Assembly: GCA_016295505.1 (NCBI GenBank)
Contig: JAEDLC010000004.1
Span: 1 to 42,576 of the forward strand
DNA length: 42,576 nt
Origin: Dorea sp.
Lineage (GTDB): Bacteria; Bacillota_A; Clostridia; Lachnospirales; Lachnospiraceae
Reading direction: 5' to 3'
The notes below the pieces were generated by a model that saw only the letters and a list, made by a program, of their open reading frames with translations, was not told the origin of the DNA and did no database searches. Position numbers and translations under genes: made by a program. Below, in pieces: positions 31,207 through 40,969 of the stretch (positions within the stretch are counted from its first letter, which is position 1; every line of letters starts with the position of its first letter).

Positions 31207-32289
31207 ATGAATCTGAAAATTGGTGTGATTAAAGGAGATGGAATTGGTCCGGAGATCGTTACGGAAGCAATGAAGGTCCTGGATAAAGTTGCAGAGGTGT
31301 ATGGGCATACCTGTGAATATACACAGCTTTTGCTTGGCGGTGCTTCGATAGATGTTCACGGCGTTCCGCTTACAGATGAGACCATCGCAGAGGCAAAGGC
31401 ATGTGATGCAGTATTGATGGGATCCATCGGAGGAGATGCGAAGACTTCTCCGTGGTATCAGCTGGAACCGTCAAAAAGACCGGAAGCCGGATTGTTAAAG
31501 ATCAGAAAGTCGTTGAATCTGTTCGCAAACCTGAGACCGGCGATTTTGTATGATGAACTGAAGGGAGCATGTCCGCTGAAAGAAGAGATCACGGAAGGCG
31601 GATTTGATCTGATGATCATGCGTGAACTGACAGGTGGTCTGTATTTTGGGGAGAGAAAGACGGTGGAAGAAGATGGGGTACTGACCGCGTATGATTCTCT
31701 TACTTACAATGAAAATGAGATCCGCAGAATTGCAAAGCGGGGATTTGATATCGCGATGAAGCGCAGGAAAAAAGTGACCAGTGTTGATAAGGCAAATGTG
31801 CTGGATTCCTCCAGACTCTGGAGAAAAGTGGTTGAAGAAGTCGCGAAAGATTATCCGGAAGTGACTCTTGAGCATATGCTGGTTGATAACTGTGCGATGC
31901 AGCTTGTAAAGGATCCGAAGCAGTTTGATGTAGTGCTTACTGAGAATATGTTTGGAGATATCCTTTCAGATGAAGCCAGTATGGTGACGGGATCTATCGG
32001 TATGCTTGCCAGCGCAAGTCTGAATGAGACAAAATTCGGGTTATATGAACCAAGCGGTGGTTCAGCACCGGACATCGCAGGACAAGGAATTGCCAATCCG
32101 ATCGCAACGATTCTGTCTGCTGCAATGATGCTTCGTTTCAGCTTTGATCTGGATCAGGAAGCAGATGCAATTGAAAAAGCAGTAGAGAAAGTATTGAAGG
32201 ATGGATACAGAACGATTGATATTATGTCGGACGGAAAGACACAGGTCGGAACTGCCTGCATGGGTGATCTGATTGCTGAGAATATCTGA
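31207..32289 (+). CDS. leuB: 3-isopropylmalate dehydrogenase
   Basis: A 360-residue NAD-dependent oxidative decarboxylase of leucine synthesis. Opening motif KIGVIKGDGIGPEIV; substrate region LLKIRKSLNLFANLRPA and MRELTGGLYFGERK; metal and NAD region DNCAMQLVKDPKQFDVVLTEN with MFGDILSDEASM, then GLYEPSGGSAPDIAGQG. The SD AGGAAGG directly abuts an ATG at 31198; the ATG at 31207, 9 bases further, is the better start. leuA, leuC and leuD are not here. Followed after 47 bases by ilvD, in the same operon. Confidence 0.95.
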   Translation: MNLKIGVIKGDGIGPEIVTEAMKVLDKVAEVYGHTCEYTQLLLGGASIDVHGVPLTDETIAEAKACDAVLMGSIGGDAKTSPWYQLEPSKRPEAGLLKIRKSLNLFANLRPAILYDELKGACPLKEEITEGGFDLMIMRELTGGLYFGERKTVEEDGVLTAYDSLTYNENEIRRIAKRGFDIAMKRRKKVTSVDKANVLDSSRLWRKVVEEVAKDYPEVTLEHMLVDNCAMQLVKDPKQFDVVLTENMFGDILSDEASMVTGSIGMLASASLNETKFGLYEPSGGSAPDIAGQGIANPIATILSAAMMLRFSFDLDQEADAIEKAVEKVLKDGYRTIDIMSDGKTQVGTACMGDLIAENI

Positions 32290-32336
32290 AGATGTGTTTA
32301 TATATATTGATATAGAAGAGGAAAGGATATAAAAAG

Positions 32337-34010
32337 ATGAGAAGTGATACAGTTACAAAAGGAAAACAGCAGGCACCGCACCGGTCATTGTTTAATGCAC
32401 TGGGGCTTACAGAAGAAGAGATGAACCGTCCGCTGGTCGGTATCGTCAGTTCTTATAATGAGATCGTTCCGGGACATATGAACCTGGATAAAATTGTAAA
32501 TGCGGTAAAGCAGGGGGTTGCCATGGCAGGCGGAACACCGATCATGTTTCCTGCAATTGCGGTATGCGATGGAATTGCAATGGGACATATCGGAATGAAA
32601 TATTCTCTGGTAACCAGAGATCTGATCGCAGATTCTACAGAGGCGATGGCAATGGCACATCAGTTTGATGCCCTCGTTATGGTTCCGAACTGTGATAAGA
32701 ATGTACCGGGACTTTTGATGGCGGCAGCAAGAATAAACGTTCCGACTATATTTGTAAGCGGCGGTCCGATGCTTGCAGGTCATGTCATGGGACAGAAGAG
32801 AAGTCTTTCCAGCATGTTTGAAGCGGTAGGAGCCAATGCGGCAGGGACATTGTCTGATGAAGGATTATGTGAATTTGAGAATAAGGTATGTCCGACCTGC
32901 GGATCCTGCTCCGGTATGTATACAGCAAACAGCATGAACTGTCTGACAGAAGTACTTGGTATGGGACTTCGCGGAAATGGTACGATCCCGGCTGTATATT
33001 CTGAGAGAATACGTCTTGCCAAGAAGGCAGGTATGAAGGTCATGGAACTTCTGGAGAAGAATATCCGTCCGAGAGATATCATGACAGAAGATGCGATTCT
33101 GAACGCATTGACCGTGGATATGGCACTGGGATGTTCTACAAACAGTATGCTTCATCTCCCGGCAATCGCACATGAGATCGGTATGGATTTTGAGATTGAT
33201 TTTGCAAATGGTATCAGTGAAAAGACACCGAATCTCTGTCATCTGGCACCGGCCGGCCCGACTTATATGGAAGACCTGAATGAGGCAGGCGGTGTGTATG
33301 CTGTAATGAATGAGTTGAATAAAAAGGGTCTTCTTCACACAGACTGCATGACAGTAACAGGAAAGACGGTTGGTGAAAATATCAGGGATGCAGTGAACAA
33401 GAATCCGGAAGTTATTCGTCCGATCGACAATCCATACAGCCAGACAGGCGGTCTTGCCGTACTGAAGGGAAATCTTGCGCCGGATGGAAGTGTAGTGAAA
33501 CGTTCTGCAGTTGTTCCGGAGATGCTGGTACATGAAGGACCGGCAAGAGTGTTTGAATGTGAAGAGGATGCAATTGATGCAATCAAGGGCGGCAAGATCG
33601 TTGCCGGAGATGTCGTTGTAATCCGTTATGAAGGACCTAAGGGTGGACCGGGTATGCGTGAAATGCTGAATCCGACCTCTGCGATAGCAGGTATGGGACT
33701 TGGTTCCAGCGTTGCACTGATCACAGACGGACGTTTCAGTGGAGCGTCCAGAGGAGCATCCATCGGACATGTATCACCGGAGGCGGCAGTAGGCGGACCG
33801 ATCGCTCTGGTTGAAGAGGGAGATATCATTAAGATTGATATTCCAAACATGAAACTTGAATTGGATGTATCAGAGGAAGAACTTGCAAGAAGAAAAGAAG
33901 CATGGCAGCCAAGAGAGCCAAAGGTTACAACCGGATATCTTGCAAGATACGCATCCATGGTGACTTCAGGCAACAGAGGAGCAATTCTGGAAATACCAAA
34001 AGTTAAATAA
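32337..34010 (+). CDS. ilvD: Dihydroxy-acid dehydratase
   Basis: A 557-residue iron-sulphur enzyme, the third common step of valine, isoleucine and leucine synthesis. Cluster cysteines: VPNCDKNVPGLL and CPTCGSCSGMYTANSMNCL. Other markers are SYNEIVPGHMNLDKI, MALGCSTNSMLHLPAIAHE and RYEGPKGGPGMREML with GRFSGASRGASIGHVSPEA near the end. Full length. RBS AGGAAAGGAT. Between leuB and ilvB in one operon; ilvC (the preceding step) is not in the window. Confidence 0.97.
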   Translation: MRSDTVTKGKQQAPHRSLFNALGLTEEEMNRPLVGIVSSYNEIVPGHMNLDKIVNAVKQGVAMAGGTPIMFPAIAVCDGIAMGHIGMKYSLVTRDLIADSTEAMAMAHQFDALVMVPNCDKNVPGLLMAAARINVPTIFVSGGPMLAGHVMGQKRSLSSMFEAVGANAAGTLSDEGLCEFENKVCPTCGSCSGMYTANSMNCLTEVLGMGLRGNGTIPAVYSERIRLAKKAGMKVMELLEKNIRPRDIMTEDAILNALTVDMALGCSTNSMLHLPAIAHEIGMDFEIDFANGISEKTPNLCHLAPAGPTYMEDLNEAGGVYAVMNELNKKGLLHTDCMTVTGKTVGENIRDAVNKNPEVIRPIDNPYSQTGGLAVLKGNLAPDGSVVKRSAVVPEMLVHEGPARVFECEEDAIDAIKGGKIVAGDVVVIRYEGPKGGPGMREMLNPTSAIAGMGLGSSVALITDGRFSGASRGASIGHVSPEAAVGGPIALVEEGDIIKIDIPNMKLELDVSEEELARRKEAWQPREPKVTTGYLARYASMVTSGNRGAILEIPKVK

Positions 34011-34040
34011 TAGTATAATAGAACAGGGGAACAAGAGAAA

Positions 34041-35720
34041 ATGCAGTTAACAGGAGCAGAAATCGTGATCGAATGCCTGAAAGAACAAGGCGTAGATACT
34101 GTATTTGGGTATCCGGGCGGCGCGATTTTAAATGTATATGATGAGTTATATAAACACAGCGATGAGATCACACATATCCTGACCTCACACGAGCAGGGTG
34201 CATCTCATGCAGCAGACGGTTATGCAAGGGCAACCGGTAAGGTAGGTGTATGTTTCGCGACCAGTGGTCCGGGAGCAACAAATCTGGTTACCGGAATTGC
34301 GACCGCATATATGGATTCCATTCCGATTGTTGCTATCACGTGTAATGTAGGTGTCTCTCTTCTTGGCAAGGACAGTTTTCAGGAGATTGATATTGCCGGA
34401 ATTACGATGCCGATCACGAAGCATAACTTTATTGTAAAAGATGTAAAACAGCTGGCGGACACGATCCGTAAGGCTTTTGTGATTGCAAAAAAGGGAAGAC
34501 CGGGCCCGGTACTGATCGATATTCCAAAGGATGTAACTGCTAATAAGGCAGAGTACCGGAAAGAAGAGATACAGCCGGTATGTCCACGGAAAGATGTATG
34601 TCAGGAGGATATCCAGACGGCACTTCGTATGATTCGCAAAGCAAAAAAACCATACATATTTGTGGGCGGAGGAGCCGTACTTTCCGGTGCAAGTGAAGAA
34701 CTCTATACATTTGTGAAGAAGGTGGATGCACCGGTGACCGATTCCCTGATGGGAAAAGGAGCATTTCCGGGAGATGATCCGCTGTATACAGGTATGCTTG
34801 GCATGCACGGAACCAAGACTTCCAACTACGGAGTCAGTGAATGCGACCTGCTGATCGTAGTCGGTGCGAGATTCAGTGACCGCGTGACCGGCAATGCGAA
34901 GAAATTTGCCAAGAACGCCAAGATCCTTCAGATTGATGTGGATCCGGCAGAGATGAATAAAAATGTGATCATTACAGACGGTGTTGTCGGTGACATCAAA
35001 GTAGTACTGGGCATTCTGAATCAGGAACTGGAGCAGCTGAATCATTCTGAGTGGATCGAAAAGATCATGGAATACAAAGAAAGATATCCGCTGTCTTACC
35101 ATCCGGATGTTCTGACAGGACCATATATTGTAGAGGAGATCTATCGTCAGACAGAAGGTGAGGCGATTATCGTAACTGAGGTTGGACAGCATCAGATGTG
35201 GGCCGCACAGTATTATAAATATACAAAACCAAGAACATTCCTGACATCAGGCGGACTTGGAACCATGGGATACGGACTTGGCGCATCCCTTGGGGCAAAA
35301 GTCGGAAAGCCGGATAAGACGGTTGTAAATATAGCAGGTGACGGATGTTTCCGTATGAATATGAATGAGATTGCTACCGCAGTACGCCATAATATTCCAG
35401 TCATTCAGGTAGTAATCAATAATCATGTACTTGGAATGGTTCGCCAGTGGCAGAATCTTTTCTACGGACAGCGTTACTCGGCAACGGTACTCAATGACGC
35501 GGTGGACTTTGTAAAACTTGCAGAGGCCATGGGAGCAGAGGGTATCCGTGTTACAACACAGGAAGAGTTCAGGGATGCATTTTCCAGAGCACTTACACTG
35601 GGAAGGCCTGTTGTCATTGACTGTCAGATCGACTGTGATGACAAGGTATGGCCGATGGTTGCACCAGGCGCACCAATCAATGAAGCATTTGATGAAAAAG
35701 ACCTGGAAGACAGAAAGTAA
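34041..35720 (+). CDS. ilvB: Acetolactate synthase, large (catalytic) subunit
   Basis: A 559-residue thiamine-diphosphate enzyme making acetolactate and acetohydroxybutyrate. The N-terminal domain has FGYPGGAILNVYDEL with ILTSHEQGASHAADGYARA (the catalytic Glu); SGPGATNLVTGIATAYMDS; the FAD/central domain VTDSLMGKGAFPGDDPLY; and the C-terminal ThDP-binding domain GGLGTMGYGLGASLGAK, NIAGDGCFRMNMNE and NNHVLGMVRQWQ. This pattern with the anabolic length is acetohydroxyacid synthase, not the catabolic AlsS type. No gene for the regulatory small subunit (ilvN/ilvH) lies nearby. Confidence 0.95.
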   Translation: MQLTGAEIVIECLKEQGVDTVFGYPGGAILNVYDELYKHSDEITHILTSHEQGASHAADGYARATGKVGVCFATSGPGATNLVTGIATAYMDSIPIVAITCNVGVSLLGKDSFQEIDIAGITMPITKHNFIVKDVKQLADTIRKAFVIAKKGRPGPVLIDIPKDVTANKAEYRKEEIQPVCPRKDVCQEDIQTALRMIRKAKKPYIFVGGGAVLSGASEELYTFVKKVDAPVTDSLMGKGAFPGDDPLYTGMLGMHGTKTSNYGVSECDLLIVVGARFSDRVTGNAKKFAKNAKILQIDVDPAEMNKNVIITDGVVGDIKVVLGILNQELEQLNHSEWIEKIMEYKERYPLSYHPDVLTGPYIVEEIYRQTEGEAIIVTEVGQHQMWAAQYYKYTKPRTFLTSGGLGTMGYGLGASLGAKVGKPDKTVVNIAGDGCFRMNMNEIATAVRHNIPVIQVVINNHVLGMVRQWQNLFYGQRYSATVLNDAVDFVKLAEAMGAEGIRVTTQEEFRDAFSRALTLGRPVVIDCQIDCDDKVWPMVAPGAPINEAFDEKDLEDRK

Positions 35721-35749
35721 ATACGACGAAGGGAATTGGAGGAACAACT

Positions 35750-36832
35750 ATGAGCAGAGTGTACAATTTTTCAGCAGGACCGGCGGTATTGCCGGAGGAA
35801 GTATTAAGAGAAGCGGCAGAGGAGATGTTAGATTACAACGGAACTGGCATGTCGGTAATGGAAATGAGTCACCGCTCGCAGGCGTTCAAGGAGATTATTG
35901 AGACAGCAGAAGCCGATATCCGTGATCTGATGAATATTCCGGATAATTATAAAGTATTATTCTTACAGGGTGGAGCATCTCAGCAATTTGCTATGATTCC
36001 GATGAACCTTATGAAGAATGGCGTGGCAGACTATATTGTTACAGGACAATGGGCAAAAAAGGCTGCAGCCGAAGCAGAAAAGTATGGAAAAGTAAACATT
36101 CTGGCGTCTTCTGCAGATAAGACATTTTCTTATATTCCGGATTGTTCTGATCTTCCGGTATCTGAAGATGCAGATTATGTTTACATCTGTGAAAATAATA
36201 CAATTTATGGTACGAAGTACAAAGAACTTCCGAATACTAAGGGAAAGACACTGGTGGCAGACGTATCTTCCTGCTTCCTGTCTGAACCGATCGATGTCAG
36301 CAAATATGGTGTTGTATACGGAGGAGTACAGAAAAATGTAGGTCCTGCAGGAACGGTTATCGTGATCATCCGAGAGGATCTGATTACGGACGATGTTCTT
36401 CCGTGTACACCGACCATGTTAAAATATAAGACGCATGCGGATGCCGGATCTTTATATAATACACCGCCGGCATATGGAATCTATATCTGTGGCAAAGTGT
36501 TCAAATGGCTGAAAAAGCAGGGTGGTCTTGCTGTTATGAAAGAAAAAAATGAACAGAAGGCCAAGATTCTTTATGATTTCCTTGATCAGAGCAGGCTGTT
36601 TAAAGGAACTGTGGTTCCAAAGGATCGTTCACTGATGAATGTTCCGTTTGTAACCGGAGATGCAGATCTGGATGCAAAATTTGTAAAAGAAGCAAAAGCA
36701 GCCGGACTGGAAAACCTGAAGGGACATCGCTCTGTAGGCGGTATGCGTGCAAGTATTTATAACGCTATGCCGATCGAAGGTGTGGAAAAGCTGGTTGAAT
36801 TTATGAAGAAGTTTGAAGAGGAGAATTTATAA
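35750..36832 (+). CDS. serC: Phosphoserine aminotransferase
   Basis: A 360-residue PLP enzyme converting 3-phosphohydroxypyruvate and glutamate to phosphoserine. Characteristic N-terminus RVYNFSAGPAVLPEEVL with MSVMEMSHRSQAF; the PLP lysine is in YGGVQKNVGPAG; C-terminal HRSVGGMRASIYNAMP. RBS GGAGGA. serA begins two bases after its stop, so serC-serA form a tightly linked pair; the 29-base gap after ilvB suggests readthrough from the branched-chain genes. Confidence 0.97.
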   Translation: MSRVYNFSAGPAVLPEEVLREAAEEMLDYNGTGMSVMEMSHRSQAFKEIIETAEADIRDLMNIPDNYKVLFLQGGASQQFAMIPMNLMKNGVADYIVTGQWAKKAAAEAEKYGKVNILASSADKTFSYIPDCSDLPVSEDADYVYICENNTIYGTKYKELPNTKGKTLVADVSSCFLSEPIDVSKYGVVYGGVQKNVGPAGTVIVIIREDLITDDVLPCTPTMLKYKTHADAGSLYNTPPAYGIYICGKVFKWLKKQGGLAVMKEKNEQKAKILYDFLDQSRLFKGTVVPKDRSLMNVPFVTGDADLDAKFVKEAKAAGLENLKGHRSVGGMRASIYNAMPIEGVEKLVEFMKKFEEENL

Positions 36833-36834
36833 TC

Positions 36835-37998
36835 ATGTATAAGTATCATTGCCTGAATCCAATCTCCGGCGTAGGATTGGAAGAATTTACAGAAAATTAC
36901 GCTCCGGTAAGTACACCGGACACTGCCGATGCAATTCTTGTCAGAAGTGCAGCCATGCATGACATGGAGTTTGCGCCGGAACTGAAGGCTGTTGCAAGAG
37001 CCGGAGCCGGTGTGAATAATATTCCACTGGAAAAATGTGCTGAGCAGGGGATTGTTGTATTTAATACACCAGGCGCCAATGCCAATGGTGTAAAAGAACT
37101 GGTAATTGCCGGTATGCTTCTTGCGTCCAGAGATATCATTGGCGGTATCAGCTGGGTTCAGGAGAATGAAGAAGACGGCAATATTGCCAAGGATGCAGAA
37201 AAAGCTAAAAAAGCGTTTGCAGGATGTGAATTACAGGGAAAGAAGCTGGGAGTTATTGGTCTTGGTGCAATCGGTGTACTGGTTGCCAATGCTGCAGATC
37301 ATCTGGGAATGGATGTCTATGGCTATGATCCGTACGTATCTGTAGATTCTGCATGGAGACTTTCCAGAAATGTTCACCATGCAACGAATGTGGATGAATT
37401 ATATGAGCAGTGTGATTATATTACTGTACATGTTCCTGCACTTGACAGTACAAAAGGTATGATCAGCCGGGATGCCATCGGCCTCATGAAGAAGGGTGTG
37501 GTCGTCCTGAACTTTGCCAGAAATGTACTTGTGGATGAGGAAGCTATGGTTGATGCACTGGTATCCGGACATGTAAAACATTATGTAACGGATTTCCCGA
37601 CACCGGAGATTGCTGGTGTAAAAGGGGCAATCGTAATTCCGCATCTTGGAGCATCAACAGAAGAGTCAGAGGATAACTGTGCGAAGATGGCAGTAAAAGA
37701 GCTGATGAACTATCTGGAGAACGGCAATATTAAGAATTCGGTTAATTATCCGGATTGTGATATGGGACTTCGCGGCAACAATACGAGAATCCTTCTTTTG
37801 CATCATAACGTTCCGAACATGATCGGTCAGTTTACAAAGATCCTTGCAAGAGATAATATGAATATTGCAGACCTTACGAATAAGAGTAAGGGAAAATATG
37901 CTTATACTATGATTGATGTTGACTCAGAAGTACCGGAGGGTGTTGCAGAGGAATTGCGGCAAGTGAACAATGTATTAAGAGTCCGTGTCATTTCTTAA
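36835..37998 (+). CDS. serA: D-3-phosphoglycerate dehydrogenase
   Basis: A 387-residue NAD-dependent enzyme starting serine synthesis. NAD-binding motif GKKLGVIGLGAIGVLVANAA; catalytic Arg region LNFARNVLVDE, Glu and His regions in DFPTPEIAGVKGAIVIPHLG. The C-terminal ACT domain (NMIGQFTKILARDNMNIADL) would bind serine for feedback inhibition; the form is the short one without the intervening domain. The RBS GAGGAG lies in the 3' end of serC. Last gene of the amino-acid block; I see no clear terminator after it. Confidence 0.96.
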   Translation: MYKYHCLNPISGVGLEEFTENYAPVSTPDTADAILVRSAAMHDMEFAPELKAVARAGAGVNNIPLEKCAEQGIVVFNTPGANANGVKELVIAGMLLASRDIIGGISWVQENEEDGNIAKDAEKAKKAFAGCELQGKKLGVIGLGAIGVLVANAADHLGMDVYGYDPYVSVDSAWRLSRNVHHATNVDELYEQCDYITVHVPALDSTKGMISRDAIGLMKKGVVVLNFARNVLVDEEAMVDALVSGHVKHYVTDFPTPEIAGVKGAIVIPHLGASTEESEDNCAKMAVKELMNYLENGNIKNSVNYPDCDMGLRGNNTRILLLHHNVPNMIGQFTKILARDNMNIADLTNKSKGKYAYTMIDVDSEVPEGVAEELRQVNNVLRVRVIS

Positions 37999-38031
37999 TT
38001 CAAAATTAATATATTTGTAAGAATACCTTAA

Positions 38032-38060
38032 TTGCCTAATTAGTTGAAAGAGTGTATGCT
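38032..38060 (+). promoter_or_regulatory. Possible promoter for the polysaccharide deacetylase
   Basis: TTGCCT (38032-38037), 17 bases, TATGCT (38055-38060), about 55 bases before the ATG. Confidence 0.4.
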
Positions 38061-38114
38061 ATCCTACATAGAAGAATTACATCATGGTGATACGAGTGCA
38101 GGGGTGATATACAT

Positions 38115-39569
38115 ATGACTAATAAGCAAGAGGGGATTGCAAGACATAAAAAAAGCCGGAAAAGAGTAAGAACCGTGAAAAGAGTTCTTGCTCTTTTGCT
38201 TATTTTATGTGCAGTTTTGATTATGAAAAAAGAAATACGTATTTTGATGGATCGTGCTGTTCAACTTACGATCGTGGTTCAGAATCAGGAGATCATTCAG
38301 GGAGAAGATCTTCCGCAGATGCAGATAAAGATCAATGCAGAATCAGGAAGAAAGAAGCCGGATCAGATCTTTCTAAATAAGGAAAAGACGTATTCAGTAC
38401 AGAATCTGATTGAGGAGCTTGAGGGTGGAAAGGGATGTACGATCATATGTAATGCAGATGCCACACAGGAGGGAATATATCCGATCAAAGTAGAGCTGGA
38501 TAAAAAGATTACAGAAAAGCTGGACAATGAATGGAAAAGAAAAGTACGTTTTTATGTGAAAAGCGGCAACCTTACCGTGAAGAATCCAATGGGTAACTGG
38601 GAAGGTAATAAATTCCGCAAATATGATGGCACATACATGAAAAATGGTTTTGTAAATTCCAAAGGAAAACAATATTATCTGAATGAAGAAGGAATCAAAG
38701 CTACCGGATGGCAGATGATCGGTGAGAAGAAATATCTGTTTGATGAGAATGGAGTGCTTCAGACATCAAAATGGGTACAGGATGATAATAACAGTTACTA
38801 TCTGAATGAGTCCGGAGCTGCAGTCACGGGATGGATGACAATGGATGACTCGGAGTATTTCTTCCATCAAGACGGAAGAATGTCGACAGGTAAGGTGCAG
38901 ATTGGCCTTGCTGAATGTGTATTTGATGAAAATGGAAAACTGCTGTCCAGAGGAGAAAAACGGGTGGATCCGTCAAGACCTATGGTTGCACTGACTTTTG
39001 ATGACGGACCGGGATCCAGAACGGGGGATCTTCTGGAGGCATTAAAACAGTATAATGCGCATGCAACATTTTTTATGCTGGGAAAAAATGTTGCGTCTTA
39101 TCCGGATACTGTAAGGAGAATGAAAGAATATGGATGTGAGACTGGCAACCATTCTTATGAACATGCGAATCTTTCTAAAATGAGTGGAGATGATATCCGA
39201 AAAGATCTTGCACAGGCAGATCAGAACATAAAAAATGTAACGGGAATCAAGGCGCCAGTGATGCGTCCGCCGTATGGTGCAGTCAGTGATGCCCTGCGTG
39301 AAAATGCGGAAAAACCAATGATCCTGTGGAATATTGACACACTTGACTGGAAGACCAGAAATGTGCAGCAGACGGTAGATAACGTGATGAATGATGTGAA
39401 AGATGGTGATATCATCCTGATGCATGATATCTATACAGAGACGATTGATGCGGCACTGGAACTGATCCCGAAGCTTGAACAGGAAGGATATCAGCTGGTA
39501 ACTGTATCTGAGCTTGCACAGGCAAAAGGGCAGATACTGGAAAATGGAAAGGTATATACAGATTTTTAA
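38115..39569 (+). CDS. Polysaccharide deacetylase with cell-wall-binding repeats
   Basis: A 484-residue membrane-anchored surface enzyme. A basic N-terminus and one membrane helix (VLALLLILCAVLIM) are followed by an Ig-like/linker part, then about five choline-binding-type repeats (residues about 165-285: GKQYYLNEEGIKATGWQMIG, NNSYYLNESGAAVTGWMTM, SEYFFHQDGRMSTGKV). The C-terminal NodB domain has LTFDDGPGSRTGDLL (Asp296, Asp297) and GNHSYEHANLSKM (His346, His350), with RPPYGAVSDALRENA and DTLDWKTRN; the metal and catalytic residues are all there. It probably deacetylates peptidoglycan N-acetylglucosamine or another wall polymer, as in PgdA. It stands alone and is followed by a hairpin. Confidence 0.92.
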   Translation: MTNKQEGIARHKKSRKRVRTVKRVLALLLILCAVLIMKKEIRILMDRAVQLTIVVQNQEIIQGEDLPQMQIKINAESGRKKPDQIFLNKEKTYSVQNLIEELEGGKGCTIICNADATQEGIYPIKVELDKKITEKLDNEWKRKVRFYVKSGNLTVKNPMGNWEGNKFRKYDGTYMKNGFVNSKGKQYYLNEEGIKATGWQMIGEKKYLFDENGVLQTSKWVQDDNNSYYLNESGAAVTGWMTMDDSEYFFHQDGRMSTGKVQIGLAECVFDENGKLLSRGEKRVDPSRPMVALTFDDGPGSRTGDLLEALKQYNAHATFFMLGKNVASYPDTVRRMKEYGCETGNHSYEHANLSKMSGDDIRKDLAQADQNIKNVTGIKAPVMRPPYGAVSDALRENAEKPMILWNIDTLDWKTRNVQQTVDNVMNDVKDGDIILMHDIYTETIDAALELIPKLEQEGYQLVTVSELAQAKGQILENGKVYTDF

Positions 39570-39597
39570 AACAGAATATGATTATCCTGCTATATGC

Positions 39598-39656
39598 AAT
39601 TGCCACAAGAATGCTTCGATGCTTACTCGCTTATCTCAGCTTTTCTTGTGGCAATT
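39598..39656 (+). terminator. Long hairpin after the deacetylase
   Basis: AATTGCCACAAGAA (39598-39611) pairs with TTCTTGTGGCAATT (39643-39656), 14 perfect base pairs with a 31-base loop. It could serve both strands as the terminator between this gene and prs (minus). No long T-run. Confidence 0.65.
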
Positions 39657-39717
39657 ATAAAATTACGGATCATATGTGATTTTGTTTCGGCAGATCATTT
39701 CTGTCATAAGCTGTAAG

Positions 39718-40887
39718 TTATGCTTTGTGTGATTCCAGTAACTGATGGATCTTTTTGGTCGGGTCAAGAACCTGTCCAATGGTAATATCATGGTTAAATG
39801 AATCGATGATCAGAGCGATAAATTTACTCATATCTGCAACAACAAAATATGGTTTTTCCTTTGTTACCGGCGGCAGATAGGTCAGATTCGTCGTAATGAC
39901 ACGATCGATGTAACCCTTATTATAAAAGTCATCAAATTTTTCGAAGCCTTCTGTAAATAATCCGAAGCAGGTGCAGACAAATACACGGTTTGCACCACGT
40001 TCTTTGATCTGTTTTGCGACATCCAGCATACTTTCACCGGAAGAGATCATGTCATCTACGATGATGACATCTTTTCCGTCAATACGATCTCCCAGAAATT
40101 CGTGTGCTACGATCGGATTCTTGCCATTTACTACGGTTGAGTAATCTCTGCGTTTGTAGAACATACCCATATTAACCCCAAGCACATTTGAAAAGTATAC
40201 AGCTCGATGCATAGCGCCTTCATCAGGACTTACGATCATCAGATGATCTTTGTCAACTTTAAGATCCGGCTCAGCCCGCAACAGAGCTTTCATGAACTGA
40301 TAAGGCGGATTAAAATTGTCGAATCCATGCAATGGAATGGAATTCTGAACACGTGGATCATGAGCATCGAAAGTAATAATATTGCTGACACCCATTTCTA
40401 CGAGTTCCTGAAGTGCCAGTGCTGAGTCAAGGGACTCTCTCTTCGTACGTTTGTGCTGGCGGCTCTCATACAGGAATGGCATAATTACATTCAGACGGTG
40501 CGGTTTTCCGTTTGCCGCTGATATGATACGTTTCAGATCCTGGAAGTGGTCGTCCGGAGACATGTGATTCAGGTGGCCGTTGACAGTGTAAGTCAGGCTG
40601 TAGTTGCATACATCAACCATAACAAAGAGGTCGGTTCCCCGGATCGATTCCTTCAGTAGTCCTTTGGCTTCCCCGGAGCCAAAACGTGGACAGGGACATT
40701 CGATCAGATAGTTGTCTCGCTGATAGTTGTAGTAAAGCGGGGAATCCAGGGATTCTTTCAATGTATCTTGTCTGAACCGGACAATATAATCATTTACTTT
40801 TTCCCCAAGCTCCCGGCAGGATTCCAGTGCCGCAATCTTAAGCGGAGCTACCGGAAGCGCTGATTCCATTAATTTGATATTTGGCAT
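39718..40887 (-). CDS. prs: Ribose-phosphate pyrophosphokinase, long divergent form
   Basis: A 389-residue PRPP synthetase, longer than the usual 310-320. It makes PRPP from ribose 5-phosphate and ATP for nucleotide, histidine and tryptophan synthesis. Motifs: TFDAHDPRVQNSIPLHGFDN, the counterpart of the DLHAxQIQGFF loop; MIVSPDEGAMHRAVYFS; YKRRDYS; and the PRPP loop VIIVDDMISSGES (Asp278, Asp279), where most enzymes have DDMIDTAGT. Start at 40887, where AGGAGATTGT lies 8-9 bases upstream; the earlier ATG at 40926 is not preceded by such a site. Its promoter lies back to back with that of der. Confidence 0.9.
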   Translation of the reverse strand: MPNIKLMESALPVAPLKIAALESCRELGEKVNDYIVRFRQDTLKESLDSPLYYNYQRDNYLIECPCPRFGSGEAKGLLKESIRGTDLFVMVDVCNYSLTYTVNGHLNHMSPDDHFQDLKRIISAANGKPHRLNVIMPFLYESRQHKRTKRESLDSALALQELVEMGVSNIITFDAHDPRVQNSIPLHGFDNFNPPYQFMKALLRAEPDLKVDKDHLMIVSPDEGAMHRAVYFSNVLGVNMGMFYKRRDYSTVVNGKNPIVAHEFLGDRIDGKDVIIVDDMISSGESMLDVAKQIKERGANRVFVCTCFGLFTEGFEKFDDFYNKGYIDRVITTNLTYLPPVTKEKPYFVVADMSKFIALIIDSFNHDITIGQVLDPTKKIHQLLESHKA

Positions 40888-40932
40888 GATACAATCTCCT
40901 GTTTCGTTCGTATTTATAACATCCATAATTAT

Positions 40933-40962
40933 TTATATCACTTTTTCTATAAAAAGGTCAAC
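40933..40962 (-). promoter_or_regulatory. Promoter for prs
   Basis: Minus strand: TTGACC (40962-40957), 18 bases, TATAAA (40938-40933) preceded by TGA, an extended -10. Confidence 0.78.
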
Positions 40963-40969
40963 TACTGAT

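Noticed and set aside
34185..35192. A 335-codon open frame on the minus strand inside ilvB
   Set aside because: Same reasoning: antisense to a fully conserved enzyme, low-complexity composition, no start signal.
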